Shown here: piece after piece, positions 52,701-60,927 of the stretch
How positions within the stretch are numbered: position 1 is the stretch's first letter
How the letters are laid out: each line of letters starts with the position of its first letter
Assembly (NCBI GenBank): GCA_028293805.1
Contig: JAQGOC010000341.1
Span: 1-61,734, forward strand
Source of the DNA: Gammaproteobacteria bacterium
GTDB lineage: Bacteria > Pseudomonadota > Gammaproteobacteria > Steroidobacterales > Steroidobacteraceae
Reading direction: 5' to 3'
Length of the DNA: 61,734 bases
The notes under the pieces: model-generated
What the model was told of the DNA's origin: nothing
The model's database searches: none
The model's input: the letters and a program-made list of their open reading frames with translations, nothing else
Translations under genes and position numbers: made by a program

Positions 52701-53268
52701 CGACATCGCGCTGGCCCGCGAGGGGCTCCTCAATCTCGCCTCCTACAAGACCGATGGCATCGACACCGAGGTCGATTGGAGCTTCGGGCTCGGCGCCGTG
52801 GGCCTGTCGGACCGAGCTGGCAAGATCTTGATGAACTCGCTGGTGACTTACGTGCATTCCTTCGACGTGGCGGCCCTGCCGGGCTCGCCGGTGCTCGACT
52901 ACGCGGGCAGTATCGGCAACTCACAGGTGAGCCCGGAAATCTCCCACCCGCGCTGGAAAGCGAACACCTCGTTGGGCTACGCGATCGGGCCCGTCTCGGC
53001 GATGCTGCACTGGCGCTATATCGCTGCGATGAAGCATCAGGATCTGGTCGTGGATCCCACCGCCACGACGCCGGGTGTACCGGCCTACAGCTACTTCGAT
53101 CTGGACGCCCACTGGTCCGTTTTCCAGCACCTCGAGCTCACGGCCGGCATGACGAATCTCTTCGACAAGGCTCCGCCGTTCGTGAGCGGTCAGCCGCTCA
53201 CGACCGATACGGCGACTTACGACATTATCGGGCGGACGTACTACCTCGGTTTCACGGCGAAGTTCTGA
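49798..53268 (+). CDS. STN-domain TonB-dependent receptor (FecA-type transducer)
   Basis: 1156 residues. A long N-terminal leader has the hydrophobic export segment at about 38-57 (ATAATA cleavage); a start at ATG 49858 is an alternative. The STN domain covers about 60-133 (FEIEHQPLSQALRTYGQICGQDVIFTEDVV). TonB box VEEVVVTGS is at 192-200, the plug contains DLRGLGPNRALVLLDGRR, and the large barrel ends in YYLGFTAKF. Barrel length and loops suit a sizeable ligand. The STN domain interacts with FecR to signal ligand occupancy. A strong hairpin terminator follows 20 bases after the stop. Confidence 0.95.
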   Translation: MRMLFCLGFLNTAWGALQEKMFGRCARLRRGRNCGLRIPGLLVTWAAAMLFATAATAHQRTFHFEIEHQPLSQALRTYGQICGQDVIFTEDVVAGAGTAFLAGDYTAQDALSRLLAGTDLVAEHSPSGALMIRRPPRAASPAATQTAQSLHRIAYAGADLPLDQAVAGGSQSDSPPQGPAAPEGAASPTSKVEEVVVTGSRISRRDYVSDSPVVTLSQSALAAAGQPTLDRAIGEMPQFAAAQGTSEVGDVQGATGFSGGQAYGDLRGLGPNRALVLLDGRRLMPSNPNGSIDLNTIPMSMIENVEIITGGASATYGSDAIAGVMNFKLRQHFSGVEVNVTHGATTHGDGATNHASALIGGNFAEGRGNAVVAFEYSERGVVHGADRPFFQNIRQLARPPEGIIPGGLFGSPPTIAAVNSVLAGYPGTTPIAGSGPYNGSLGVNTDGTIFTDLAAPNCVQNYRGLGAKGVNISSNCRQVQVALGQYFAIQVPLTKYNFLARGTYNVTDNISAYGQFSFMESSARDETAAGSTGPGKYFLVPLDNPFVLGNPALQTILASRPANPSNPAALTQPLALTKLLTMSGDRIQTFKYDVYQALGGLKGEIPGTDLTWDVYASFGRNLFNNTQQNDTSKAAIASILNGTANFTGSAGTCIGYAWNPLGVQPLSAGCRQYATRENLNTNTMTQKNMEGTLQGKIMTLPAGELRFALGADYRGSSFDYRPDYGLVTADTPSYDTAVPTSGTQNVREIFGELLVPVLKDKPFVEELSLDLGYRHSLYDGFGSVNTWKADLNWKPIQTVAVRGGYQRAIRAPSLGELFAPSITGNLNIGSPPNAGDPCASGSSFRNGANAAQVAALCQAQGIPAALYPTFTYGVDSVHGTSGGNTTLTPERASTFSIGAVWSPQFDSALMHTFHASVDYYNIKITNAVGSLALTDILPRCFNSDGLSNPTYSTSNIYCQQITRDSNTGDIALAREGLLNLASYKTDGIDTEVDWSFGLGAVGLSDRAGKILMNSLVTYVHSFDVAALPGSPVLDYAGSIGNSQVSPEISHPRWKANTSLGYAIGPVSAMLHWRYIAAMKHQDLVVDPTATTPGVPAYSYFDLDAHWSVFQHLELTAGMTNLFDKAPPFVSGQPLTTDTATYDIIGRTYYLGFTAKF

Positions 53269-53287
53269 CCGTTGCGTCCGGCTGTAG

Positions 53288-53319
53288 AAGGGTGACCCTG
53301 GCGAACCAGGGTCACCCTT
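53288..53319 (+). terminator. 14-bp perfect hairpin after the STN receptor
   Basis: Arms AAGGGTGACCCTGG and CCAGGGTCACCCTT around the tetraloop CGAA. Starting 20 bases after the receptor stop, it very probably ends the sigma-FecR-receptor transcript, although no long T-run follows. Confidence 0.8.
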
Positions 53320-53472
53320 GGCGTCGTGGCCGAGCTCCTGCACGCATCTTGCCGGGCGGCCGGCCTCTGTGGCTGTCCACCAGCACCTCCCTCACGCTCC
53401 ATTGAGGACCACGCCGGCTGCTGCGTTATAGACTGCAACCGGGCCAGGCGCCTGAGCGGCTATACACGAGCA

Positions 53473-53480
53473 GGGGGGGG
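53473..53480. repeat. G8 tract just before the NSS transporter start
   Basis: Eight G residues followed by TGATG, so GTG 53480 and ATG 53483 both touch the tract. Loss or gain of a G would alter spacing or which start is used. Confidence 0.55.
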
Positions 53481-53482
53481 TG

Positions 53483-54853
53483 ATGCGGAAAGGTTCGGGG
53501 CCCGCGCGCTGGTCTTCGAGATTTGCTTTCTATCTCGCCGCGGTGGGTGCCGCGGTCGGGCTCGGCAGCATCTGGCGTTTTCCGTATCTCACAGGGACGA
53601 ACGGCGGCAGCGCTTTCATATTCGTCTTCATTCTCGCGTGCCTCGCCATCGCGACGCCGCTGCTGGTGGCCGAATTCATGATTGGCCGGCGGTCGCGGCG
53701 CAATCCACCCGAGGCGGCCGGAGAGGTGGCCACGAGCTTCGGGCGCTCGCTCGCCTGGAACGCAATCGGCATCCTCGGCACGGTAGCGACGTTTATCATC
53801 ATGTCGTACTACACCGTGATCGCCGGATGGGTGATGGCCTATGCCTGGAAGTGCGCCTCAGGCGAGCTCACCGGGCTTACCCGCTCCGCGGTTGCCGGGC
53901 ACTTTCACACGTTTCTGTCGAGCCCCCTGCGAGTCGGGGCGTGGCACCTTGCGTTTGTCGCTCTCGTCGGCAGCATCTCGGCGCGAGGCGTGAATCGTGG
54001 CATCGAGCTGGCGAACAGGATTCGCGCGCCCGGCCTGCTGATCCTGCTATTGATTCTCGTAACGTATGCGCTGACGACGGGTGACGTCACGCGTGGTCTC
54101 ACGTTCGCGTTCGCCCCTGACTTCACCAAACTCTCGCCTAACGTTGTGCTTGCTGCCATTGGTCAAGCCTTCTACGCAACGGGAGTCGGCATGGCGATGA
54201 TGCTCGCCTACGGCGCCTATGTGCCGCGCGGTGCTTCGCTCGTGCGCTCGGCGCTGGTCATCAGCGGCTCGATCGTGCTCGTGTCGCTGCTGGCGACCTT
54301 GATGATTTTTCCCCTCGTGTACCAATACGGCTTGAATCCCGCGCAAGGTGCGGATCTCGTGTTCAACGTGCTACCTACTGCGTTCGCCGAAATGCCGGGC
54401 GGACGCATCGTGGGCACACTGTTCTTTCTCTTGTTGGTGCTTGCAGCGCTCACGCCGAGCCTCGCAGGAATCGAACCGATGGTCGCCTGGCTGGAACAGC
54501 GCCGCGGCTTGTCGCGCTCGAAGGCCTCGTTTGTTGCGGCCGCGAGCGTCTGGGCGCTGGGGGTGGGCAGCGTGCTGTCATTCAATGCATGGGCGCACTG
54601 GCATCCATTCGCGGGAGTCGCCCGAATGCAGACCATGACGGTTTTCGATGCGCTGGATTTCATTTCATCCAACCTGCTGCTCCCGGTGGGTGCGCTTCTC
54701 ACTTGCATCTTCATTGGCTGGCGTCTGCCTCGCAGCCTCGTCGATACGGAATTGCAGGAGGAGACAACGGGAACGCGCCGTATGATCCTCCTGTTGCTGA
54801 GATATATCTGTCCCATAGCTATCGCGGCCGTGCTGGTGGCGGCACTCGCATGA
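53483..54853 (+). CDS. sodium-dependent neurotransmitter/amino-acid transporter (NSS/SNF family)
   Basis: 456 residues from ATG 53483. About twelve membrane helices. Helix 1 reads AAVGAAVGLGSIWRFPYLTGTNGGSAF, the NSS signature, but the Asn of GLGN (a Na1 ligand in LeuT) is Ser. Later APDFTKLSPNVVLAAIGQAFYATGVGMAMMLAYGAY and LLFFLLVLAALTPSLAGIEPMV are typical helix 6 and 8 segments. It imports an amino acid or related amine with Na+. Next to sox genes, sarcosine, glycine or another N-methyl amino acid is a reasonable guess. Confidence 0.9.
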   Translation: MRKGSGPARWSSRFAFYLAAVGAAVGLGSIWRFPYLTGTNGGSAFIFVFILACLAIATPLLVAEFMIGRRSRRNPPEAAGEVATSFGRSLAWNAIGILGTVATFIIMSYYTVIAGWVMAYAWKCASGELTGLTRSAVAGHFHTFLSSPLRVGAWHLAFVALVGSISARGVNRGIELANRIRAPGLLILLLILVTYALTTGDVTRGLTFAFAPDFTKLSPNVVLAAIGQAFYATGVGMAMMLAYGAYVPRGASLVRSALVISGSIVLVSLLATLMIFPLVYQYGLNPAQGADLVFNVLPTAFAEMPGGRIVGTLFFLLLVLAALTPSLAGIEPMVAWLEQRRGLSRSKASFVAAASVWALGVGSVLSFNAWAHWHPFAGVARMQTMTVFDALDFISSNLLLPVGALLTCIFIGWRLPRSLVDTELQEETTGTRRMILLLLRYICPIAIAAVLVAALA

Positions 54854-54888
54854 ACGCTGACGCGCACCCCCAGGGATGATGAGAAAAC

Positions 54889-55635
54889 ATGGGCCAAGCT
54901 AAAACCGCCCCTAGAAGTCGGCGCGCGGGCCGGCCGCGCCCGCGGGCGCCGCGGCCGTTTCTGAGTCGTGAAGACTGGATCACCGCTGCCCGCGCGGACC
55001 TGGTCGCGGCGGGCGTCAGTGCGGTGAAAGTGGACCGGCTGGCGCGGCGATTGGGCGTGACGCGTGGCAGCTTCTACTGGCACTTCAAGAGCCATGCGGA
55101 GCTGTTACGCGAGCTGCTGAAGTCCTGGGAGCACACCAATACCGGGCCTTTCGAGCGCGTGCTTGCCGGCGATGAGACACCGCGTGGCGTGCGGAAGTTT
55201 GTCGCGATCATCAAGTTATGGGTGGACGAGAAGGACTACAGCCCCGCGTTCGACACGGCTGTGCGCGATTGGGCGCGCACTTCGCGCGAAGCGGCGGCGG
55301 CCGTGCATCGTGCGGACGCCCGGCGCATCGAGATACTGCATCGTGTGTTCATCGACATCGGGTTCGTCGACCCGGAGGCGCTGATTCGTGCGCGGATCGC
55401 GTATTTCCACCAGGTGGGCTACTACACACTCGAGTTTCGGGAGAGCCGCGAGGAACGCCGCGCACTTGTGCCGTTATACGCCCGGGTTCTGCTGGGCGGG
55501 CCGTCCGATGTGATCGACGCCGCCTTTGCCGAGACCGACATTACGCCGCAAGTGGCCGGCCAGCCCGTCATGGCATCCGCATCTTCCGCAAGCGCCTCCC
55601 CCGCGGCTGCTCCTGCAAAGCGCAGACCGCGCTAA
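54889..55635 (+). CDS. TetR-family regulator
   Basis: 248 residues. A basic N-terminal tail precedes the HTH (VSAVKVDRLARRLGVTRGSFYWHFKSHAELL) and the ligand-binding helices (KLWVDEKDYSPAFDTAVRDW, RIAYFHQVGYYTLEF). It starts 36 bases after the NSS transporter. A 20-bp palindrome of TetR-operator size lies downstream, before the ECF sigma gene, and is a plausible target. Confidence 0.9.
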   Translation: MGQAKTAPRSRRAGRPRPRAPRPFLSREDWITAARADLVAAGVSAVKVDRLARRLGVTRGSFYWHFKSHAELLRELLKSWEHTNTGPFERVLAGDETPRGVRKFVAIIKLWVDEKDYSPAFDTAVRDWARTSREAAAAVHRADARRIEILHRVFIDIGFVDPEALIRARIAYFHQVGYYTLEFRESREERRALVPLYARVLLGGPSDVIDAAFAETDITPQVAGQPVMASASSASASPAAAPAKRRPR

Positions 55636-55705
55636 ATACCCTGATTCGCACAGCACGGTCGCGCCGGCGGCGCGGGCGCGGGCGCGGTTGCGCAGGCGCG
55701 CAATG

Positions 55706-55759
55706 CACCTCTGTACGGCTCAACATGCAGTAGTGTATTGTCCCCGCAATACAGAGGTG
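55706..55759. promoter_or_regulatory. nested palindromes upstream of the second ECF sigma
   Basis: An outer perfect 10-bp pair CACCTCTGTA (55706-55715) and TACAGAGGTG (55750-55759) encloses TGTATTG-N6-CAATACA (55734-55753), a 20-bp site of TetR-operator type. The two share bases, so they could be alternative DNA or RNA structures. The ATG of the sigma gene is 47 bases downstream. Confidence 0.6.
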
Positions 55760-55806
55760 TATGGGTGGGTGACGGCGCGGACGTATTCGCCCCGGGGAGG
55801 TCTTTG

Positions 55807-56358
55807 ATGGCAGTGGCTGCGGACCGGTTGCAAGGCGTGCGGCGCGCGGGGCAGGGCGGACAGCTGACGGAGTCTTACCAGTGCTTCGATGCGCCATTGC
55901 GCGCCTACCTGGCGCGGCAGACACGTTGCAGCCACGATGCAGAAGATCTCGCACAGGAGGTCTTTTTACGACTGTGGCGCGGGGGCGCGCCGAGCGAGAT
56001 CCATAGCCTGAAGGCTTTTGCATTCAAGGCGGCCACCAACCTGCTCAAGGACCGCAGTCGGCGCACATACACGCGCATGCAGCGCAATGCTGTGCCCGTG
56101 GCCGACGTTGACCTGCCGGATTTCGGCGGAGAGCCCAGCAGCGTGGTCGAATCGCTGCAGACGCTGGCGGTCATCGCAAAGGTCATCGCGGGGCTGCGGC
56201 CGACGACCCGTGACGCGTTCCTGCAATATAGACTCGAGGCGCGCTCGCAAGCGGACATAGCAGCCAACATGGGTGTCTCCGTCAGCATGGTAGAGAAACA
56301 CGTGAGCTATGCGATGACCGCGATGCGCAGCGCCGGCGTCGAATGTCAGGATAGGTGA
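55807..56358 (+). CDS. ECF sigma factor (FecI-like) heading the sox unit
   Basis: 183 residues from ATG 55807, which follows GGGGAGG. Region 2 is DAPLRAYLARQTRCSHDAEDLAQEVFLRLWR and region 4 is ARSQADIAANMGVSVSMVEKHV. There is no FecR gene beside it. The soxB start is only six bases after its stop. It may work with an anti-sigma factor elsewhere, or be controlled only at transcription by the neighbouring TetR protein. Confidence 0.9.
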   Translation: MAVAADRLQGVRRAGQGGQLTESYQCFDAPLRAYLARQTRCSHDAEDLAQEVFLRLWRGGAPSEIHSLKAFAFKAATNLLKDRSRRTYTRMQRNAVPVADVDLPDFGGEPSSVVESLQTLAVIAKVIAGLRPTTRDAFLQYRLEARSQADIAANMGVSVSMVEKHVSYAMTAMRSAGVECQDR

Positions 56359-56364
56359 GCGGCA

Positions 56365-57609
56365 GTGCAGCGCTATTCTCTCGTGAATGTAATTCGGCAT
56401 GCCCTGCGGAGCAACACTCGCTGGCAGCCGGCCTGGCGCGATCCTCAACCGCAGCGCGCTTACGATGTGATCGTCATTGGCGGGGGCGGTCACGGACTCG
56501 CGACGGCTTATTACCTCGCCAGGAAGCATGGCTTGCGGCGCGTCGCCGTGCTGGAGAAGGGCTGGATCGGCGGCGGCAACAGCGGGCGCAATACGCAGGT
56601 GACCCGCTCAAATTACTTCTACCCGGTGAGCTCCGCGTTCTTTGACCACTCGCTGCGGCTGTACGAGGGCTTGAGCCGGGAGCTCAATTTCAACGTCATG
56701 CTGAGTCAGCGCGGGCTCATCTCGCTGGCGCACAGTGAGCACGAGCTCGAGACGAATCGACGCTGGGCCAATGCGATCCGCATGAACAACGTGGATTCGC
56801 AGATGCTGACGCCGGCGGAAATCAAAAAGCTCGTGCCGCTCCTAAACCTCCACTCGCGCTTTCCGGTCGTCGGAGGATTTATTCAGCGACGCGCCGGCAT
56901 CTCGCGCCATGACGCGGTCGTATGGGGTTACGCGCGCGCCGCTAATGCGCTGGGCGTCGATATCATCCAGGGCTGCGAGGTCGTGGGCTTCGACTTGGCG
57001 GGTGGGCGAGTGAACGGCGTGCAGACGTCGCGCGGCAATATAGCTTCCGATCGCGTGGTGATGTCCGTTGCGGGCCACTCATCGGTGCTCGCGAAGCTTG
57101 CGGGCCTGCGACTTCCGATCACGACCATGGCATTGCAGGCGATGGTCACCGAACCACTGAAACCCGTGTTGAATGCGGTGGTGATCTCGGCTTCGGTCCA
57201 CGCGTATGTGAGCCAAAGCGACCGCGGCGAGATCGTGCTCGGCGGCGGCGCGGACGCCTACAATTCCTATGCTCAGCGGGGCGGACTACCTCTGACGCGT
57301 TCGACCGTCGCCGCTGCAATCGAGTTGTTTCCAACTTTCAGCCGGCTGCGACTGATGCGCCAGTGGGCAGGTGCCGTGGACGTGACGCCCGACACGACCC
57401 CCATCATGGGTCTGACGCCTGTACACGGCCTGTACATCAGTTGCGGCTGGGGCACGGGCGGCTACAAAGCGATTCCTGCCGGTGGCGACACGATGGCCGA
57501 CACGGTCGCCAATAACCGCCCCCACCCATTGATCAGCCGCTTCGGCCTGGACCGCTTCCCGAAAGGCGCGCTCATCGATGAGGGAGCCGCCTCGGGAGTG
57601 GCACATTGA
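56365..57609 (+). CDS. soxB: sarcosine oxidase subunit beta
   Basis: 414 residues from GTG 56365 with AGGTGA seven bases upstream. The FAD-binding motif DVIVIGGGGHGLATAYY (about 34-50) and SGRNTQVTRSNYFYP follow the SoxB pattern; the C-terminal CGWGTGGYKAIPAGG is typical. It oxidises the N-methyl group of sarcosine to give glycine and an iminium/formaldehyde unit passed to the alpha subunit. The order soxB-D-A-G is classic. Some members of this family use other N-methyl amino acids, so sarcosine is the likely but not proven substrate. Confidence 0.94.
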   Translation: MQRYSLVNVIRHALRSNTRWQPAWRDPQPQRAYDVIVIGGGGHGLATAYYLARKHGLRRVAVLEKGWIGGGNSGRNTQVTRSNYFYPVSSAFFDHSLRLYEGLSRELNFNVMLSQRGLISLAHSEHELETNRRWANAIRMNNVDSQMLTPAEIKKLVPLLNLHSRFPVVGGFIQRRAGISRHDAVVWGYARAANALGVDIIQGCEVVGFDLAGGRVNGVQTSRGNIASDRVVMSVAGHSSVLAKLAGLRLPITTMALQAMVTEPLKPVLNAVVISASVHAYVSQSDRGEIVLGGGADAYNSYAQRGGLPLTRSTVAAAIELFPTFSRLRLMRQWAGAVDVTPDTTPIMGLTPVHGLYISCGWGTGGYKAIPAGGDTMADTVANNRPHPLISRFGLDRFPKGALIDEGAASGVAH

Positions 57610-57688
57610 TGAGCCGCAGGCGCGCCGTACACAGCCGATCGCCGTGCTCGCTGCGAGCGCCGCAGGCGTCTTTCAGCCAATAAAGAAT

Positions 57689-57985
57689 ATGCTTCGAATT
57701 TCCTGTCCCCACTGTGGCATCCGCGACGAAGTGGAGTTCGCGTTCGGCGGCCCTTCCCATGTCACCCGGCCGGCCTTCGAGGTCAGCGATGCCGAATGGG
57801 CCGACTACCTGTTCAATCGCGAAAATCCCAAGGGCATTCACTACGAGCGCTGGCAGCACGCCTACGGGTGCGGGCGCTGGTTCAACGCCGCGCGGGATAC
57901 CGTGACTCACGAGATTCTCGCGGTCTACAGGATGGGTGACCCGAAACCCGTGCTCCCGGGCGCGCCGCGAGGGCGCGCGCCATGA
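57689..57985 (+). CDS. soxD: sarcosine oxidase subunit delta
   Basis: 98 residues from ATG 57689. Zinc-type Cys motif CPHCGIRDEVEF at 6-17, then GGPSHVTRP, DYLFNRENPKG and YGCGRWFNAARDTVTHEI. It is a small structural subunit of the heterotetramer. The gap of 79 bases after soxB has no gene. It overlaps soxA by four bases. Confidence 0.95.
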   Translation: MLRISCPHCGIRDEVEFAFGGPSHVTRPAFEVSDAEWADYLFNRENPKGIHYERWQHAYGCGRWFNAARDTVTHEILAVYRMGDPKPVLPGAPRGRAP

Positions 57986-60927
57986 CGAAACCCGGTGCCT
58001 TCCGAGTCGACGGAGCAGGCGTGAATCGCAACCGCCCGCTTCGGTTCCGCTTCGACGGCAGGCCGTTGACCGGTTATGCCGGCGACAGCCTCGCGTCCGC
58101 ATTGCTGGCAAACGGTGTGCGCACGGTCGGGCGCAGCTTCAAGTTTCATCGGCCGCGCGGCGTGTATGCCTGCGGCATCGAGGAGCCGAATGCGTTGCTG
58201 CAGCTTGGGACCGGAGCGAGGGCGATTCCCTCAGCGCGCGCCACTGTCGTCGAGTTGACGGAAGGCCTCGAGGCGTTCTCGCAATCGGGGTGGCCTAGTG
58301 TCCAGACCGACGCTGGACGAATGCTGGATTTCACGGCTCCGCTCTGGGCAGCGGGCTTCTACAACAAAACTTTCATCTGGCCTAACTGGCATACGTACGA
58401 GGGGCTGGTGCGGCGGATGGCAGGACTCGGGCGCGCGCCGGTCGAGCCAGACCCGGATCGTTATGAGATCCGAAACCTCCATTGCGACGTGCTGGTTATC
58501 GGTGGTGGTGCGGCCGGGCTGCGGGAAGCGAGTGCTGCGAGTGAGGCGGGCGGTCGTGTCGTGCTGGTGGAGCAAGCATCTGAACTGGGTGGACGCAGCG
58601 CATGGGATGGCTCCGCCATCGAGGGTACGCCCGGGTCGAAATGGGCGAAGCTCCTCACGGAGCGGCTGGAACGCGCACCTGATGTGCGGATTCTGCGGCG
58701 GACCACTGCGGTGGGCTACTACGATCGCGACGTGGTTGCTCTGCTAGAGAGTGTTCCGGTGCACGAAGGCCCGGACGGCTCCGGCCCCATGCAGCGGAAG
58801 CGCCACCTCAGTACACCGCGAGAGCGCTACTGGATCGTTCGCGCCAACCGCGTCGTGTTGGCGACGGGCGCCATCGAGCAGCCGCTGATCTTCTGCAACA
58901 ACGATCGTCCGGGGATCGTGCTCGCCGGGGCTGCGCACCAGTATCTGCGTTGCTATGCCGTCGCGGTCGGCCGGCGCGTTTTGGTGGCGACCAATAATGA
59001 TTCGGCGTACGCGACGGCATGCGGCCTCAAAGAAGCCGGAGTCGACGTCCTTGCGATTGCTGATTCGCGTCACGAGGTGCCGCGCGAGCAGGCTGACGAG
59101 ATGAGAAGGCAGTCGATTCCGGTATTGCCCGGATCGATCCCCGTGGACACCAGCGGCTTCAGTGCGCTTTCGGGCGTGAGCGTGGGGCGGTTGTCGCGGG
59201 ACTCGACGTCCGTCGACTCCGTCCAGCACTTCAGGTGTGATGCGCTTGCGATCTCGGGCGGGTGGTGTCCCGCGCTACATCTGTATTCCCAGGCAGGGGG
59301 AAAGTTGGTGTATCGCGAGCAGTCCCGTGCGCTGGAGCCGGTGGCGACTCACCCCATTATTACGCTCGCGGGGTCGGTAGCGGGAGAGCGTGACGACGCG
59401 CGGACCTCGGCGCAGTCCAAGGCACCGGCGCAACACCCATCGTCGGCTCAACCCATGGGTATTCGCATAAGCCCGGTGGGGAGCACGCTTCGCCAGTGGG
59501 TGGACCTGCGCCACGATGTGACAGTTTCGGATCTGGAACTTGCGATCCGCGAGAACTACGCCTCCGTCGAGCACGTCAAGCGTTACACCACGGTAGGAAT
59601 GTCCGTCGACCAGGGAAAGACTTCGAACGTAGCCGCGATCGAGATCATCGCTCGCTTGCGGCGCATGAAGCCTTCCGACCTGGGCCATACCACGCTACGG
59701 CCGCCATATACTCCGGTCACGTTGGGAGCAATCGTCGGTCGGGGCACGGGCGAAAGGTTTTCTCCAAGCCGTCTGTTGCCCATGCACTCGTGGCACGTTG
59801 CCCACGGCGCCCTTTTCGAAGACTACGGCGAGTGGCGAAGGCCGGTCGCCTATCTGCGCGGCAGCGAGTCGCGTCACGCGGGTATCGTGAGGGAGGCGCG
59901 AGCCGTCCGCGGCGCGGCGGGTCTCTTCGACGGTTCGCCACTCGGCAAGATCGAAGTGCACGGACCGGACGCGTTGGAGTTTCTCGATCACTTCTACATC
60001 AATAATCTCGCGACCCTTAAGCCGGGACGCGCCCGTTACGGCCTCATGCTACGCGAGTCGGGCGTCATCTTCGATGACGGCACTATCGTGATGCTGGCGC
60101 CCGATCGCTATCTCATCACCACAACGTCCGGCAATGCCGGGCGCGTCGCCGCGTGGCTCGAAGAATGGCACCAATGCGAATGGCCGCAGCTGCGCGTGGC
60201 GATCATGCCGGTGACGGATCAGTGGGCGACCGTCTCGCTGGCGGGACCGCGTGCGCGCGAGATTCTTTCCAAGCTCGCGACCGACATCGATCTGTCAGGA
60301 GCGGCATTCCCGCACCTGGGGATGCGAGAGGGCCGACTGTTGGGTGAGCCGGCACGGATCTATCGCGTGAGCTTCACGGGTGAGCTGACATACGAGATCA
60401 ACGTACCGGCCGGCTGCGGGCAAAGTCTGTGGGACGCAATTCTAGATGCAGGCACCCCGGTAGGACTGCAGCCGCTCGGGATCGAGGCACTCTTGCTGAT
60501 GCGGCTGGAAAAGGGCTTCCTGCATGTCGGCTCGGACACGGATGGAACCACGGTGCCGGACGATGTCGGCTGGGGCAAGGTCGCCTCCGCCAAGAGCGCC
60601 GATTTTATCGGCAAGCGCTCGCTGTATCTGCCGGAGAACGCTCGGTCCGATCGTTTGCAGCTCGTCGGGCTGGCCGGGGAGGGTGGGGCCGACATTGTGG
60701 TCGGAAGCCATCTGAGATTGGCGGGCTCCAACGAGGTAACCGATGGATGGGTCACTTCTGCCGGCAGAGCGGTTCTGAGCGCAGAGCCCATCGCGCTGGC
60801 GGTGCTGCGAGCCGGGCGGCGGCAGATAGGTGCGCAGGTGAGTGTGCACGATGCCGGCAAGGTCACGCGGGCGCGGGTAGTTAATCCGCCGTTCTTCGAC
60901 CCGTCCGGAGATCGGATGAATGCCTGA
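57982..60927 (+). CDS. soxA: sarcosine oxidase subunit alpha
   Basis: 981 residues, normal length. The N-terminal domain carries RFRFDGRPLTGYAGDSLASALL and GRSFKFHRPRG; the dinucleotide motif DVLVIGGGAAGLREAS is at about 169. FCNNDRPGIVLAGAAHQYL follows in the Rossmann core. The C-terminal aminomethyltransferase-type (GcvT) domain covers about 598-975 and hands the C1 unit to tetrahydrofolate. Its end overlaps soxG by eight bases. Confidence 0.96.
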   Translation: MTKPGAFRVDGAGVNRNRPLRFRFDGRPLTGYAGDSLASALLANGVRTVGRSFKFHRPRGVYACGIEEPNALLQLGTGARAIPSARATVVELTEGLEAFSQSGWPSVQTDAGRMLDFTAPLWAAGFYNKTFIWPNWHTYEGLVRRMAGLGRAPVEPDPDRYEIRNLHCDVLVIGGGAAGLREASAASEAGGRVVLVEQASELGGRSAWDGSAIEGTPGSKWAKLLTERLERAPDVRILRRTTAVGYYDRDVVALLESVPVHEGPDGSGPMQRKRHLSTPRERYWIVRANRVVLATGAIEQPLIFCNNDRPGIVLAGAAHQYLRCYAVAVGRRVLVATNNDSAYATACGLKEAGVDVLAIADSRHEVPREQADEMRRQSIPVLPGSIPVDTSGFSALSGVSVGRLSRDSTSVDSVQHFRCDALAISGGWCPALHLYSQAGGKLVYREQSRALEPVATHPIITLAGSVAGERDDARTSAQSKAPAQHPSSAQPMGIRISPVGSTLRQWVDLRHDVTVSDLELAIRENYASVEHVKRYTTVGMSVDQGKTSNVAAIEIIARLRRMKPSDLGHTTLRPPYTPVTLGAIVGRGTGERFSPSRLLPMHSWHVAHGALFEDYGEWRRPVAYLRGSESRHAGIVREARAVRGAAGLFDGSPLGKIEVHGPDALEFLDHFYINNLATLKPGRARYGLMLRESGVIFDDGTIVMLAPDRYLITTTSGNAGRVAAWLEEWHQCEWPQLRVAIMPVTDQWATVSLAGPRAREILSKLATDIDLSGAAFPHLGMREGRLLGEPARIYRVSFTGELTYEINVPAGCGQSLWDAILDAGTPVGLQPLGIEALLLMRLEKGFLHVGSDTDGTTVPDDVGWGKVASAKSADFIGKRSLYLPENARSDRLQLVGLAGEGGADIVVGSHLRLAGSNEVTDGWVTSAGRAVLSAEPIALAVLRAGRRQIGAQVSVHDAGKVTRARVVNPPFFDPSGDRMNA

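Noticed and set aside
50452..52857. 801-residue frame antisense to the STN receptor
   Set aside because: Lies wholly inside a receptor with intact domains; no motif seen.
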